A DNA stretch of 64,000 nt from Nakamurella sp. PAMC28650 (GTDB lineage Bacteria > Actinomycetota > Actinomycetes > Mycobacteriales > Nakamurellaceae). Position 1 is the stretch's first letter, and each line of letters starts with the position of its first letter. This document shows, piece by piece, positions 36,319 through 44,321 of this stretch. Under the pieces are notes generated by a model. The model was given only the letters and a program-made list of their open reading frames with translations, ran no database searches and had not been told where the DNA came from. The position numbers were made by a program, and so were the translations under genes. Location: contig NZ_CP060298.1 in the NCBI RefSeq assembly GCF_014303395.1, positions 5,165,001-5,229,000 of the forward strand. The letters run 5' to 3'.

Positions 36319-36921
36319 ATGGCCGAGGTTCGCCTTTCCGCAGAGTCCCGCACCGAATTCGGCAAGGGCTTCGCCCGTCGCATCCGCGCAGTGGGCAAGA
36401 TTCCGGCCGTCCTGTACGGCCACGGCACCGCTCCCCGTCACCTGACGCTGCAGTCCCGCGAGTTCTCCCACGCCATCAAGGGCGGCGCCAACACCATCCT
36501 GACGCTGGCGCTCCCCGACGGGGACGAACTCGCGCTCGCGAAGTCGGTCGTGCGGCACCCGCTGCGCGACTACTTCGAGCACGTCGACCTGATCATCGTC
36601 AAGCGTGGCGAGCGGGTCACCGTCGACATCCCGATCCTGCTGGTGGGCGAGGCCGCTCCTGGCTCGACCGTGCTCACCGACGCCAACACCCTGTCCATCG
36701 AGGTCGAGGCGCTGCACATCCCGCAGAGCCTGGAAGTCTCCCTCGACGGACTGGAAATCGGCTCGCAGGTGCTCGCCTCGCAGGTCGTCCTGCCCGACGG
36801 CGCGACGCTGATCAGCGACCCGGACACCCTCGTCGTCGCAGTCTCCATCGTCGAGGAAGCCGACAGCGGCGAGGAAGACGAAGTGGTCGCCCCGACGGCA
36901 GAGACCCCCGAAGAGGCCTGA
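36319..36921 (+). CDS. rplY: Ribosomal protein bL25 (CTC/TL5 long form)
   Basis: 200 residues. bL25 binds 5S rRNA in the large subunit. The N-terminal L25 domain begins AEVRLSAESRTEFGKGFARRIRAVGKIPAVLYGHG. The C-terminal TL5/CTC extension (VTVDIPILLVGEA; LSIEVEALHIPQSLEVSLDGLEIG) ends in an acidic Glu-rich tail. The start is ATG 36319 with CCAGGAG 6 nt upstream; the longer frame from 36238 is not supported. Followed by pth, as in mycobacteria. Confidence 0.96.
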   Translation: MAEVRLSAESRTEFGKGFARRIRAVGKIPAVLYGHGTAPRHLTLQSREFSHAIKGGANTILTLALPDGDELALAKSVVRHPLRDYFEHVDLIIVKRGERVTVDIPILLVGEAAPGSTVLTDANTLSIEVEALHIPQSLEVSLDGLEIGSQVLASQVVLPDGATLISDPDTLVVAVSIVEEADSGEEDEVVAPTAETPEEA

Positions 36922-36945
36922 TCCGCCTCCCGCGTCCACCTCTCG

Positions 36946-37020
36946 TCGAGCGGAGATCTGAGCCGGACATTTCCTCCCAGGAATCCAGGGGGTGCGAAAT
37001 GACGACAGATCTCCGCTCGA
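36946..37020. repeat. 75-bp palindromic element between rplY and pth
   Basis: Its ends TCGAGCGGAGATCTG (36946-36960) and CAGATCTCCGCTCGA (37006-37020) are perfect 15-bp inverted copies. Inside, CATTTC (36968-36973) and GAAATG (36996-37001) form a second stem. The whole can fold as a long cruciform or hairpin ending 19 bp before the pth start. It resembles a small MITE or REP-like unit, but no second copy is in the window. Confidence 0.8.
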
Positions 37021-37039
37021 TGTCGAGATCGGAACATCG

Positions 37040-37633
37040 ATGAGCATGCCGGCTCCTGGGCATCGAATACCGGACCAGGTCCTGGTGATCGGGCTCGGAA
37101 ACCCGGGGCCTGCCTACGCCGGGAACCGGCACAACATCGGCGCCATGGTCGCCGATGTACTTGCGGCCCGTTTCGGCGGCAGGTTCAAATCCCACAAGGC
37201 CGGTGCCGACATCGCGGAGGGCCGCTTGGCCGGCACCCGGGTGATCGCCGCGAAACCCCGCTCCTACATGAACCTGTCGGGCGGCCCGACCGCCGCCCTG
37301 GCGCGGTTCTTCAAGATCCCGCCGGCGGACGTGATCGTCGTTCACGACGAATTGGACCTCCCGCCGTCGGTGATCCGCGTCAAGCAGGGCGGCGGCGAAG
37401 GGGGCCACAACGGTCTCCGGTCCATCTCTGCGTCACTGGGCACCAAGGAGTACCTGCGGGTCCGGTGCGGTGTGGGACGTCCTCCCGGACGGATGGATCC
37501 CGCCGACTACGTCCTGCGCGACTTCACCGCCGCGGAGCGCAAGGCCCTGCCGGTCGATCTCGAGAATGCCGCCGACGCGGTCGAGTCCCTGATCAGCATC
37601 GGATTGCTGGAAACGCAGAACCGTCTGCACTGA
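37040..37633 (+). CDS. pth: Peptidyl-tRNA hydrolase
   Basis: About 197 residues. It releases tRNA from drop-off peptidyl-tRNA. Family motifs are [22 protein letters not shown] (catalytic His in RHN), [43 protein letters not shown] and [20 protein letters not shown]. The start is ATG 37040 or ATG 37046; the frame further upstream runs into the palindromic element. It forms a pair with rplY, and the gene after it is foreign to the usual order. Confidence 0.96.
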   Translation: MSMPAPGHRIPDQVLVIGLGNPGPAYAGNRHNIGAMVADVLAARFGGRFKSHKAGADIAEGRLAGTRVIAAKPRSYMNLSGGPTAALARFFKIPPADVIVVHDELDLPPSVIRVKQGGGEGGHNGLRSISASLGTKEYLRVRCGVGRPPGRMDPADYVLRDFTAAERKALPVDLENAADAVESLISIGLLETQNRLH

Positions 37634-37676
37634 GCGATTTACGCCCGGCTCGACCATGCTCCCGCGTGCCGTTGCC

Positions 37677-37682
37677 TAAACT
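37677..37682 (+). promoter_or_regulatory. -10 box of a probably leaderless promoter
   Basis: TAAACT (37677-37682, TANNNT) is followed by exactly six nt and then the ATG at 37689. No Shine-Dalgarno sequence is present. This spacing is typical for leaderless actinobacterial transcripts, where the first transcribed base is the start codon. I do not see a good -35. Confidence 0.5.
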
Positions 37683-37688
37683 GTGATC

Positions 37689-38681
37689 ATGAGTGCCGCA
37701 ACCACATCCGTCGAAGTACCCGATTCTCTGCAGCCGGCCCGGACGTTCGACCTCGCCAGTGCGCAGGTCATCGACTACCTGACCGCGGTGATGCCGATGG
37801 GGATGTGGGCCGTCACCCGGGTGGTCGACGGGCGTCAGATCGTGCTGAGGGTCGAGGACACCTTCTACGGCTTCGCCGCCGGGGGCGAGGGGGCCTTCGA
37901 AGATTCGCCCTGCCACCAGATGGTCTCCGGCGCCGCACCGCAGATCGCCCCCGATGCCATGGCCGTCCCGGCCTACGCCAACAGCGGACTCGCGTCTTTG
38001 ATCCCCCTGGGTGCCTATGTGGGAGCGCCCATCGTGCTGTCCGACGGACAGCTGTTCGGCACCGTGTGCGGATTCAACGACACTGCCTTGCCGGACACCT
38101 TGCGCGCCAATCAGCCGTTGCTGACGCTGTTGTCCGGCCTGCTGTCTTCGGTCCTGGAAGCCGACCATGCCGCGGTGCGTGCCCGCCGGGCCCTCGAGGT
38201 CGTCCAGGTGGAGTCCGAGACCGACGGCCTCACCACACTTCTCAACCGACGCGGATGGGACCGGTACATCGAGGTCGAGGAGGAACGCTTCCGCCGCTTC
38301 GGTGACCAGGCCAGCGTCATCGCGATGGACCTGGATCGACTGAAGATCATCAACGACACACAGGGGCATGACGCCGGAGACCGGTACCTGCAGCGCACCG
38401 GGGAGGTGCTCAAGGCCTCGGTGAGGTCCGGCGACGTGGTCGCCAGGCTCGGTGGGGACGAGTTCGGGGTGATCGTCGTCGGCGCCGGGTCCGATACCGC
38501 CGCCCGGCTGGTCGGCCGGATGAGTGCGGCGCTGGAGAAGGCAGGGATCTCGGGGTCTTTCGGCCACGCACCGATCACCGTGGTGGCCGGCTTCCCCGGC
38601 GCGTGGAAGGCAGCGGACTCCGCCATGTACGACGAGAAGCGTCGTCGGCGCAGCGAGAGGACGAACCCCTCGCCGAGTTGA
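37689..38681 (+). CDS. GAF-GGDEF diguanylate cyclase
   Basis: 330 residues. The N-terminal 160 residues look like a GAF sensor (MWAVTRVVDGRQIVLRVEDTFYG; GAYVGAPIVLSDGQLFGTVCGF). The C-terminal GGDEF domain begins ETDGLTTLLNRRGWDRYI and has an intact active site GGDEF (255-259). The product-inhibition site RSGD lies exactly five residues before it. It should make cyclic di-GMP and be feedback inhibited. ATG 37689 is preferred over GTG 37683 because of the leaderless promoter. A strong terminator overlaps its stop codon. Confidence 0.9.
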   Translation: MSAATTSVEVPDSLQPARTFDLASAQVIDYLTAVMPMGMWAVTRVVDGRQIVLRVEDTFYGFAAGGEGAFEDSPCHQMVSGAAPQIAPDAMAVPAYANSGLASLIPLGAYVGAPIVLSDGQLFGTVCGFNDTALPDTLRANQPLLTLLSGLLSSVLEADHAAVRARRALEVVQVESETDGLTTLLNRRGWDRYIEVEEERFRRFGDQASVIAMDLDRLKIINDTQGHDAGDRYLQRTGEVLKASVRSGDVVARLGGDEFGVIVVGAGSDTAARLVGRMSAALEKAGISGSFGHAPITVVAGFPGAWKAADSAMYDEKRRRRSERTNPSPS

Positions 38682-38710
38682 CCCCGGGCGCGAAGGCCCG
38701 GGGTCAACTC
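38675..38710. terminator. Strong bidirectional terminator hairpin
   Basis: GAGTTGACCCCGGGC (38675-38689) and GCCCGGGGTCAACTC (38696-38710) form a perfect 15-bp stem with loop GCGAAG. It overlaps the GGDEF stop codon and lies before the end of the convergent epimerase gene. Confidence 0.75.
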
Positions 38711-38763
38711 CGGTGATCGGACAGCGGAGAACCATTCAGGCCCCCGGATTCATCCCCGTGGAT

Positions 38764-39651
38764 TCACTTCTGCGGCAGCGCGTGACCCTCGTTGTCGAGA
38801 TAGTCGCGCCAGGAACGCTTGGGCGACCAGCCCAGGACATCCATCGCCTTGCGCGAGGAGATTCCGGAGGCATCCACCCGATCGGTGGGGCGGAGTTCGA
38901 TCTTGTCCCCGTAGTACTGGCGGAGCACGGCCGCGAAGTCGTGTCCACCGACGTTGTCGGGTGAGGCGATGTAGAACACCTCGTGCCCGGGGAGATCCGA
39001 TTCGGCGGCCAGGACGATCGCATCGGCCAGATCGTAGGCGTCGATGTAGCTCCACAGGTTGGGGCTCAGCACCGCGGCGTCCCGGATCTGCGGGCCGAGG
39101 TTCTGCTCGTAGTTGCCCTCGTACTGGACCCAACTCGGCCGCAGCGAGATGCAACGGATGTCCGACCGCTGGACGGCGGCGTCCATCAGCTGCTCACCGA
39201 ACAGCTTCGAGAGGGCGTAGGGATCCTGCGGGCGGGCCGGATGGAGCTCGTCGACCGGTGCGTAGTCCGGCAGGAAATCCCGCTCCGGGAAGAAGAAGCC
39301 GGGAACGGTCTCACTCGAGATATTGACGAAACGCTTGACGTCCCAACGAACTGCAGCCTCCAGGACGTTGAAGCAGGCCATCAGGTTGGTGCGGAAGACG
39401 ACCTGCGCCGGGTTGCCGGTGGGTTCCGGGATGGCGGCGGTGTGCACCACCGCATCGGCTCCGCGGATGACGGCGAAAGCCTCGCCGGCGTCCGTCAGGT
39501 CGGCCATCAGGTACTTGGCCGACCCCTTCTCGGGGCGTTCGAAACCAGGCCGGGTGAGATCCGTCGCCAGCACCTCGTGGCCAGCGGCCAGGAGGGCTCG
39601 GGTGGCAGCACGACCGACTTTGCCATGCGCTCCGGTCACTACGATTTTCAT
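38764..39651 (-). CDS. NAD-dependent epimerase/dehydratase (extended SDR)
   Basis: 295 residues. The NAD-binding motif VTGAHGKVGRAATRALL is at the N-terminus. The active-site serine is in ISSETVP and the Tyr-x3-Lys is YALSKLFGEQ. The protein resembles sugar-nucleotide epimerases and uronate/sugar dehydrogenases of the extended SDR group. Its position after a sugar importer and FadR-type regulator suggests oxidation or epimerisation of the imported sugar. The start is ATG 39651 with GAGG upstream; the longer frame to 39717 enters a repeat region. Confidence 0.87.
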   Translation of the reverse strand: MKIVVTGAHGKVGRAATRALLAAGHEVLATDLTRPGFERPEKGSAKYLMADLTDAGEAFAVIRGADAVVHTAAIPEPTGNPAQVVFRTNLMACFNVLEAAVRWDVKRFVNISSETVPGFFFPERDFLPDYAPVDELHPARPQDPYALSKLFGEQLMDAAVQRSDIRCISLRPSWVQYEGNYEQNLGPQIRDAAVLSPNLWSYIDAYDLADAIVLAAESDLPGHEVFYIASPDNVGGHDFAAVLRQYYGDKIELRPTDRVDASGISSRKAMDVLGWSPKRSWRDYLDNEGHALPQK

Positions 39652-39710
39652 GAGAGGTCCTCGGGTTCGACGAAGGCGGCCGACCAACCTGGGCGGGTCG
39701 GCGCGTGGAC

Positions 39711-39757
39711 AGAACAATGGTGCTCGGACAGAACGATCCTGGAGAGAACAATGGTGC
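39711..39757. promoter_or_regulatory. Repeated AGAACAATGGTGC motif between epimerase and regulator genes
   Basis: AGAACAATGGTGC occurs at 39711-39723 and 39745-39757, with a degenerate copy AGAACGATCCTG at 39730-39741. The three lie within 47 bp upstream of the epimerase gene and 21 bp after the regulator's end. They could be binding sites of that FadR-type regulator. Confidence 0.45.
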
Positions 39758-39777
39758 GGAGGCGGACCAGCGATCGG

Positions 39778-40557
39778 TCAGGAAGCGGTGCGCTTCCTGG
39801 TCTTGTCGGCCCGGAAGTCCGCCGCCTTGATATCGGTGAGTGAGTCACTGGGATTGATCACGTAGTGATCCATGTCGACCTCGGTCTGGTTGAGGTGCTC
39901 CCGCATCGCCCGGCCGGCCTTGGTCGGCGTACCCCGGCGAACGGCGTCCAGGATGCGGGCGTGGTCCTTGATCGCATTCTCCCGGACCGGCGCGTGCGAG
40001 GAGGTCTGGTGCCGGGTCAACCGGAGGATCTGCGAAATGGGGTCGAAGAGCGACGCGATCATGCTGTTCCGGGCGGCGTCGACGATGCATTGGTGGAAGG
40101 CCATGTCTGCATCGACGAAGCTCACCACGTTCGGAACGGCTGCCGCGGCCCGCATCTGCCCGAGGTTCTCCTCCAGGAAGTCCAGATCGGAATCGGTCCG
40201 GCGTTCGGCCGCCATCTCGGCGACCGCGACCTCCACCACCCTCCTGGCCTCGATCAGCTGACGGGGGAGGGCCAGTCGGTCGGATCCGTGCGCGGAGCGG
40301 GCCACGAACAGGACCGGATCCAGGGTCGACCAGAGCGACGGGGCGTTGACGAAGGTGCCCCGGCCGTGCTCGACCCGGACCACGCCCTTGGCGGCGACGG
40401 TCTTGATCGCCTCTCGCACCGTCAACCTGCTGAATCCGGATTGCTCGGCCAGTTCGGTCTCGCTGGGGAGGGGCACATTGGCCGCATATCGACCGACGAC
40501 GATGTCGTTGATGATCTTGTCGGCGAGGCCGTCTGCCAGCGACGGACGCGATTTCAT
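39778..40557 (-). CDS. FadR-type GntR regulator (FCD domain)
   Basis: 259 residues. The winged HTH (ADKIINDIVVGRYAANVPLPSETELAEQSGFSRLTVREAI, abbreviated by region 10-60) is followed by an all-helical FCD domain with metal/ligand residues (DADMAFHQCIVDAARN; HARILDAVRRG; REHLNQTE). Such regulators usually control sugar-acid or sugar catabolism. It lies 52 bp after the permease in the same direction, so it probably regulates its own importer operon. The start is ATG 40557 with AAAGGAGGG upstream. Confidence 0.9.
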   Translation of the reverse strand: MKSRPSLADGLADKIINDIVVGRYAANVPLPSETELAEQSGFSRLTVREAIKTVAAKGVVRVEHGRGTFVNAPSLWSTLDPVLFVARSAHGSDRLALPRQLIEARRVVEVAVAEMAAERRTDSDLDFLEENLGQMRAAAAVPNVVSFVDADMAFHQCIVDAARNSMIASLFDPISQILRLTRHQTSSHAPVRENAIKDHARILDAVRRGTPTKAGRAMREHLNQTEVDMDHYVINPSDSLTDIKAADFRADKTRKRTAS

Positions 40558-40609
40558 GGTTCCCTCCTTTGCCCTGCGAGGAGTATGACATGCCCGTCTG
40601 CGTCACCGT

Positions 40610-41629
40610 TTACCTGCCGCGGCTTCGCTTTTGACGCCAGATGTTCAGGGCCACGGCGCCGACGATGATGACGCCGCTGAACACCTGTTGCCAGTAGGCC
40701 GAGATGCCCAGCAGGATGAGGCCGTCCTGGATCAAGGCCAGGAGGCAGGTGCCCAGCACCGTCCCCAGAATGCTGCCCTCGCCACCGAACAGGCTGGCCC
40801 CGCCGATCACGACGGCGCCGATCGCGACCAGTTCGTAGCCGTTGCCCGCCGAAGGCTGGCCGACGCTGAGCCGGGCCGTTTCGATGAGCGCCTCCAACCC
40901 GGCCAGGCCGCCGGCGATGGCGAAGATGGCGATCTTGGTGCGGCGCACCCGGATACCGGACAGCACGGCGGCCTGTTCGTTGGACCCGATGAAGAACACG
41001 TTGCGACCGAAACGTGTTCTGGCCAGCACCAGGTGTGCGACCACCGCGACGACGGCCGCGATCCAGACGGGAATCGGGATCCCGGCCAGCGAACCCTGTC
41101 CCAGCACCAGGAATGCGTCCGGGAACCCGCTGATCGTCTGCCCTTGGGTGATGCCGAGAGCGAGTCCCCGAGCCACCGCCAGCATGCCCAGCGTGACCAC
41201 GAACGGCGGGATGGAGGTCATGCCCACGATGAGCCCGTTGACCAGGCCGACCCCCACACCGCAGAGCAGCGCGAGCACGGCGGCCAGCACCATCGGCAGT
41301 TGCAGGTTCACCATGAACTCGCCGGTCATGATGCTGACCAGAGCCACCGTGGAACCCACCGAGAGGTCGATCCCTCCCGCCAGGATCACGAACGTCATCC
41401 CGACGGCGATGATCAGCGAGAGCGACGCCTGCCGGGCCACCACGATGAGGTTGTCCGTCGTCAGGAAGTACGGAGAGCGCCAGGTCAGGAAGATCACGAC
41501 CAGGACGAGGACCCCCGCCAGACCTGCCTCCCTGGCCGCCAGGACCGATCTGAACCGGTCGGTGTGCGTCCGTCGGGACGGGCCCGAGTCCTGCTCGGGC
41601 TCCACTTTCGAGGGAATGGTGTTGGTCAT
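40610..41629 (-). CDS. Sugar ABC transporter permease (RbsC-like)
   Basis: 339 residues with about nine membrane spans. The family signature VGMTFVILAGGIDLSVGSTVALVS is complete, and FIGSNEQAAVLSGIRVRRTKI is the usual cytoplasmic loop. It belongs with the double ATPase and binding protein upstream. The start is ATG 41629, overlapping the ATPase stop by 4 bp (ATGA). The substrate is a pentose, hexose or polyol that I cannot specify. Confidence 0.92.
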   Translation of the reverse strand: MTNTIPSKVEPEQDSGPSRRTHTDRFRSVLAAREAGLAGVLVLVVIFLTWRSPYFLTTDNLIVVARQASLSLIIAVGMTFVILAGGIDLSVGSTVALVSIMTGEFMVNLQLPMVLAAVLALLCGVGVGLVNGLIVGMTSIPPFVVTLGMLAVARGLALGITQGQTISGFPDAFLVLGQGSLAGIPIPVWIAAVVAVVAHLVLARTRFGRNVFFIGSNEQAAVLSGIRVRRTKIAIFAIAGGLAGLEALIETARLSVGQPSAGNGYELVAIGAVVIGGASLFGGEGSILGTVLGTCLLALIQDGLILLGISAYWQQVFSGVIIVGAVALNIWRQKRSRGR

Positions 41630-43155
41630 TTGACTGTCTCCGGGTTGGGTGGCTGCGATTCGTGGACGCCGGTGGCCAGGGCCATCACCTGCTGCTCGTC
41701 GGCGGCGGCGGCATCCAACTCCCCGACGAGGCGTCCTTCGCGCATGACGAGTATTCGATCTGCCAACCCGAGAACCTCGGGCAGCTCTGACGAGATCATG
41801 ATGACGGCGATGCCTTCTGACGCGATTTCCCTGACGAGCCGGTAGATCTCGGCCTTCGCCCCGACGTCGACGCCACGCGTCGGCTCGTCCAGGATCAACA
41901 CCCTGGGACGACGGGCCAGCCACCGCGCGAGGACGGCCTTCTGCTGGTTGCCGCCGCTCAGCGTCCCGACGGCCGTCTCGATCGACGGGGCCTTGACCCG
42001 GAGGTCGCCGGCCATCCGGCCGGCGAGCGCCTTGTCCCGGCCCCGTGACACGACCCCCATGCGGGAGAGGTCGGTCAGGCAGGCGGAGGTGATGTTGAAA
42101 CGAATGGGCAGACCCAGGAACAGACCCTCCCGTTTGCGGTCCTCCGGGACGTAGGCGATACCGGCTGCGATGGCCTCACGCGGATTGCGCAACCGCACCT
42201 GCTTCCCGTCGACGTGCACGGACCCGCTCGTCGGCCGGGTGAGCCCGAACACGGCCAGGGCCGTCTCGGTGCGCCCCGCTCCCACCAGTCCGGCCATGCC
42301 GAGGATCTCACCGGCAGCCACGGTGAACCCGACATCCTGCACCCGGGGACCGGCCTGGAGCCCGCGAACCTCCAGGACCGGGGGCCCCGCCGGCCGGTCG
42401 GCCGGACGCTGCCCGTACATGTCGACCAGGTCGCGGCCGACCATCATCTTCACCACCTGGGAGGGCGTGACGTCCGCGACCTGGTGGACACCGACCAGTT
42501 CACCGTCACGCATCACCGTGATGGCATCGGCGACCGAGAAGATCTCCCGCATCCGATGGGAGACGTAGATGACGCTGACGCCCCGCTTGCTCAGGCGGCG
42601 CACCAGGGCGAGCAGGGTCTCGACCTCGTCCTCGGTCAGCGAGGAGGTCGGCTCGTCCATCACGATCAGCCGTGCGTTCATCGAGAGCGCCTTGGCGATC
42701 TCGACCATCTGCCGGCGGGCCACGTTCAGCCGGCCGACCTGTTCCGTCGGCAGTGCGTCGATCTTGAGTTCCGCCAACAACTTCGCAGTCGCCTTGTGCA
42801 TGGCGTCGAAGTGCACGCCCCGACCCCGTCTGGTCGGCTCGCGGCCGGCGAAGACGTTCTCGGAGATGCTGAGGTGCTCGGCAAGCATCAGTTCCTGGTA
42901 GATCACGGCGATGCCGGCGGCCTGTGAATCCCTCGGGGATCGCAGATCAGTTGCCTGCCCGTCGATCTCGATCGTCCCTGCATCGGCGACTGCGGCCCCG
43001 GCGAGCACCTTGAGCAGGGTGCTCTTGCCCGCGCCGTTCTCGCCGACGAGACCCATCACCTGGCCAGGATCGACCCGGAGGTCCACTCCGCGCAGCGCTC
43101 GGACACCGGGATAGTTCTTCACGATGCCCTGCATGACGATCAAGGGAGGCGTCAT
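41626..43155 (-). CDS. Sugar ABC transporter ATPase, double-domain (RbsA-like)
   Basis: 509 residues with two fused nucleotide-binding domains. The first has Walker A GENGAGKST (38-46), signature LNVARRQM-type and Walker B LIVMDEPTSSL. The second has the degenerate Walker A GLVGAGRTE and a complete LSGGNQQK signature with LILDEPTRGVDVGAK, as usual in RbsA/MglA/XylG. It energises the adjacent permease. One bp separates it from the binding-protein gene. Confidence 0.93.
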   Translation of the reverse strand: MTPPLIVMQGIVKNYPGVRALRGVDLRVDPGQVMGLVGENGAGKSTLLKVLAGAAVADAGTIEIDGQATDLRSPRDSQAAGIAVIYQELMLAEHLSISENVFAGREPTRRGRGVHFDAMHKATAKLLAELKIDALPTEQVGRLNVARRQMVEIAKALSMNARLIVMDEPTSSLTEDEVETLLALVRRLSKRGVSVIYVSHRMREIFSVADAITVMRDGELVGVHQVADVTPSQVVKMMVGRDLVDMYGQRPADRPAGPPVLEVRGLQAGPRVQDVGFTVAAGEILGMAGLVGAGRTETALAVFGLTRPTSGSVHVDGKQVRLRNPREAIAAGIAYVPEDRKREGLFLGLPIRFNITSACLTDLSRMGVVSRGRDKALAGRMAGDLRVKAPSIETAVGTLSGGNQQKAVLARWLARRPRVLILDEPTRGVDVGAKAEIYRLVREIASEGIAVIMISSELPEVLGLADRILVMREGRLVGELDAAAADEQQVMALATGVHESQPPNPETVK

Positions 43156-43156
43156 C

Positions 43157-44203
43157 TCAGTGAGGAGCCGAGGTCTGGAACGAATCGAGCGTGGTGGGAA
43201 TGACCGTGACGACCCCGGTGTCCACGTTGAATGCGGCCGGCAGCTTCGACGTCTTCTTGTTGAGATCGACCAGGATCTGCAGGGCGCTGGCCGTCATGCC
43301 GTACGGCTTCTGGGAGATCAACGCGTCGACGCAGCCACCCTTCATCCCGGCGATACCCTGCGGCACGACGTCGAATCCGACGGCCTTGATCTTGCCGCAC
43401 TTGCCGGCGGCCTTCAGCGCGCCTGCGATTCCCGGAAGATCAGAACCGCCGATACCCGCCATTCCGGTGAGGTCCGGGTGCGCCTGCAGGATCGTCTCGG
43501 CCTTGCCCTGGGCGTCCGCGATCGATTCACCGGACTCCTCGGTGGCGACGATGGAGATGCCGGGGTACTTGGCCAGTCCCTGCTTGAGACCGGTCAGCCG
43601 CTGGTTGAGGTTGGTGGCGCTGAGCGAGCCGATCACCACCGCGACCTTGCCCGAGCCGCCCATCGCCTTGGCCAGCGCCTCCGCCTGGCTCTCACCGGCT
43701 TTCACGTTGTCGGTCCCGATGTAGCCCTGCACCTGGCTGTTGGGTACCGGCCCGTCCCAGGCGATCACCGGAATACCCGCTGCGCGTGCCTTGGCGATGA
43801 TGTCCTTGACGCTGGCCGGATCGTTCGGGGAAATGGCGATACCGGCCGGCTTGGTCGCAAGGATCGACTCGAAGATCGCCACCTGCTTGCCGGCGTCATC
43901 GGTGTCGGGTCCGAGGAACTGGGCCTTGACGCCCAGCTTGAGCGCTTCGGCTTCCATACCCTTACGGGCATCGACCCAGTACGGGTTGTTGAGCGACTTG
44001 GGCAGGAAGACGTAGCTGCCACCGGCCACGGAGGCCGCCGCCGCAGGCGCACCGGACGAGGCCGCGCCGCTCATCGCTGCGCCGCCCGCCGCCGCGCCGC
44101 CCGCCGAGCCGGCCGCCGCGCCGGTGCTGGAGGCACCGGTGCTGCAGCCGGCCAGCGCGAGCGCGGCCACCAACAATGCCCCGCCGAGAACTTTTGTACG
44201 CAT
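43157..44203 (-). CDS. Sugar-binding lipoprotein (ribose-type ABC importer)
   Basis: 348 residues. The signal peptide ends in lipobox LAGC (about Cys20), followed by a Gly/Ala/Ser linker and a type I binding-protein domain (YVFLPKSLNNPYWVDARKGMEAEALKLG; GIPVIAWDGPVPNSQVQGYIGTDN; GKIKAVGFDVVPQGIAGM). This is the first gene of the second sugar importer operon. The start is ATG 44203 with GAAGGAG 6-7 nt upstream; the open frame to 44371 runs into the insertion sequence and is not real. The IS1595 element begins about 120 bp upstream. Confidence 0.92.
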   Translation of the reverse strand: MRTKVLGGALLVAALALAGCSTGASSTGAAAGSAGGAAAGGAAMSGAASSGAPAAAASVAGGSYVFLPKSLNNPYWVDARKGMEAEALKLGVKAQFLGPDTDDAGKQVAIFESILATKPAGIAISPNDPASVKDIIAKARAAGIPVIAWDGPVPNSQVQGYIGTDNVKAGESQAEALAKAMGGSGKVAVVIGSLSATNLNQRLTGLKQGLAKYPGISIVATEESGESIADAQGKAETILQAHPDLTGMAGIGGSDLPGIAGALKAAGKCGKIKAVGFDVVPQGIAGMKGGCVDALISQKPYGMTASALQILVDLNKKTSKLPAAFNVDTGVVTVIPTTLDSFQTSAPH

Positions 44204-44295
44204 GACAACTCCTTCGAAGAATGGGGTGAGGGGTGCGACATCTCGATCTGTCTGCTGAGATCCGGTCCCGTCGCAGGGGACCGGCCAGAGGTCTG

Positions 44296-44314
44296 TTCGA
44301 TCCGTACGATCGAA
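44296..44314. promoter_or_regulatory. Perfect 7-bp palindrome next to the IS insertion (operator candidate)
   Basis: TTCGATC (44296-44302) and GATCGAA (44308-44314) flank CGTAC, about 95 bp upstream of the binding-protein gene. It ends exactly at the left target duplication of the IS. It may be the operator of the FadR-type regulator encoded in this operon. Confidence 0.45.
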
Positions 44315-44321
44315 TCGTCGT

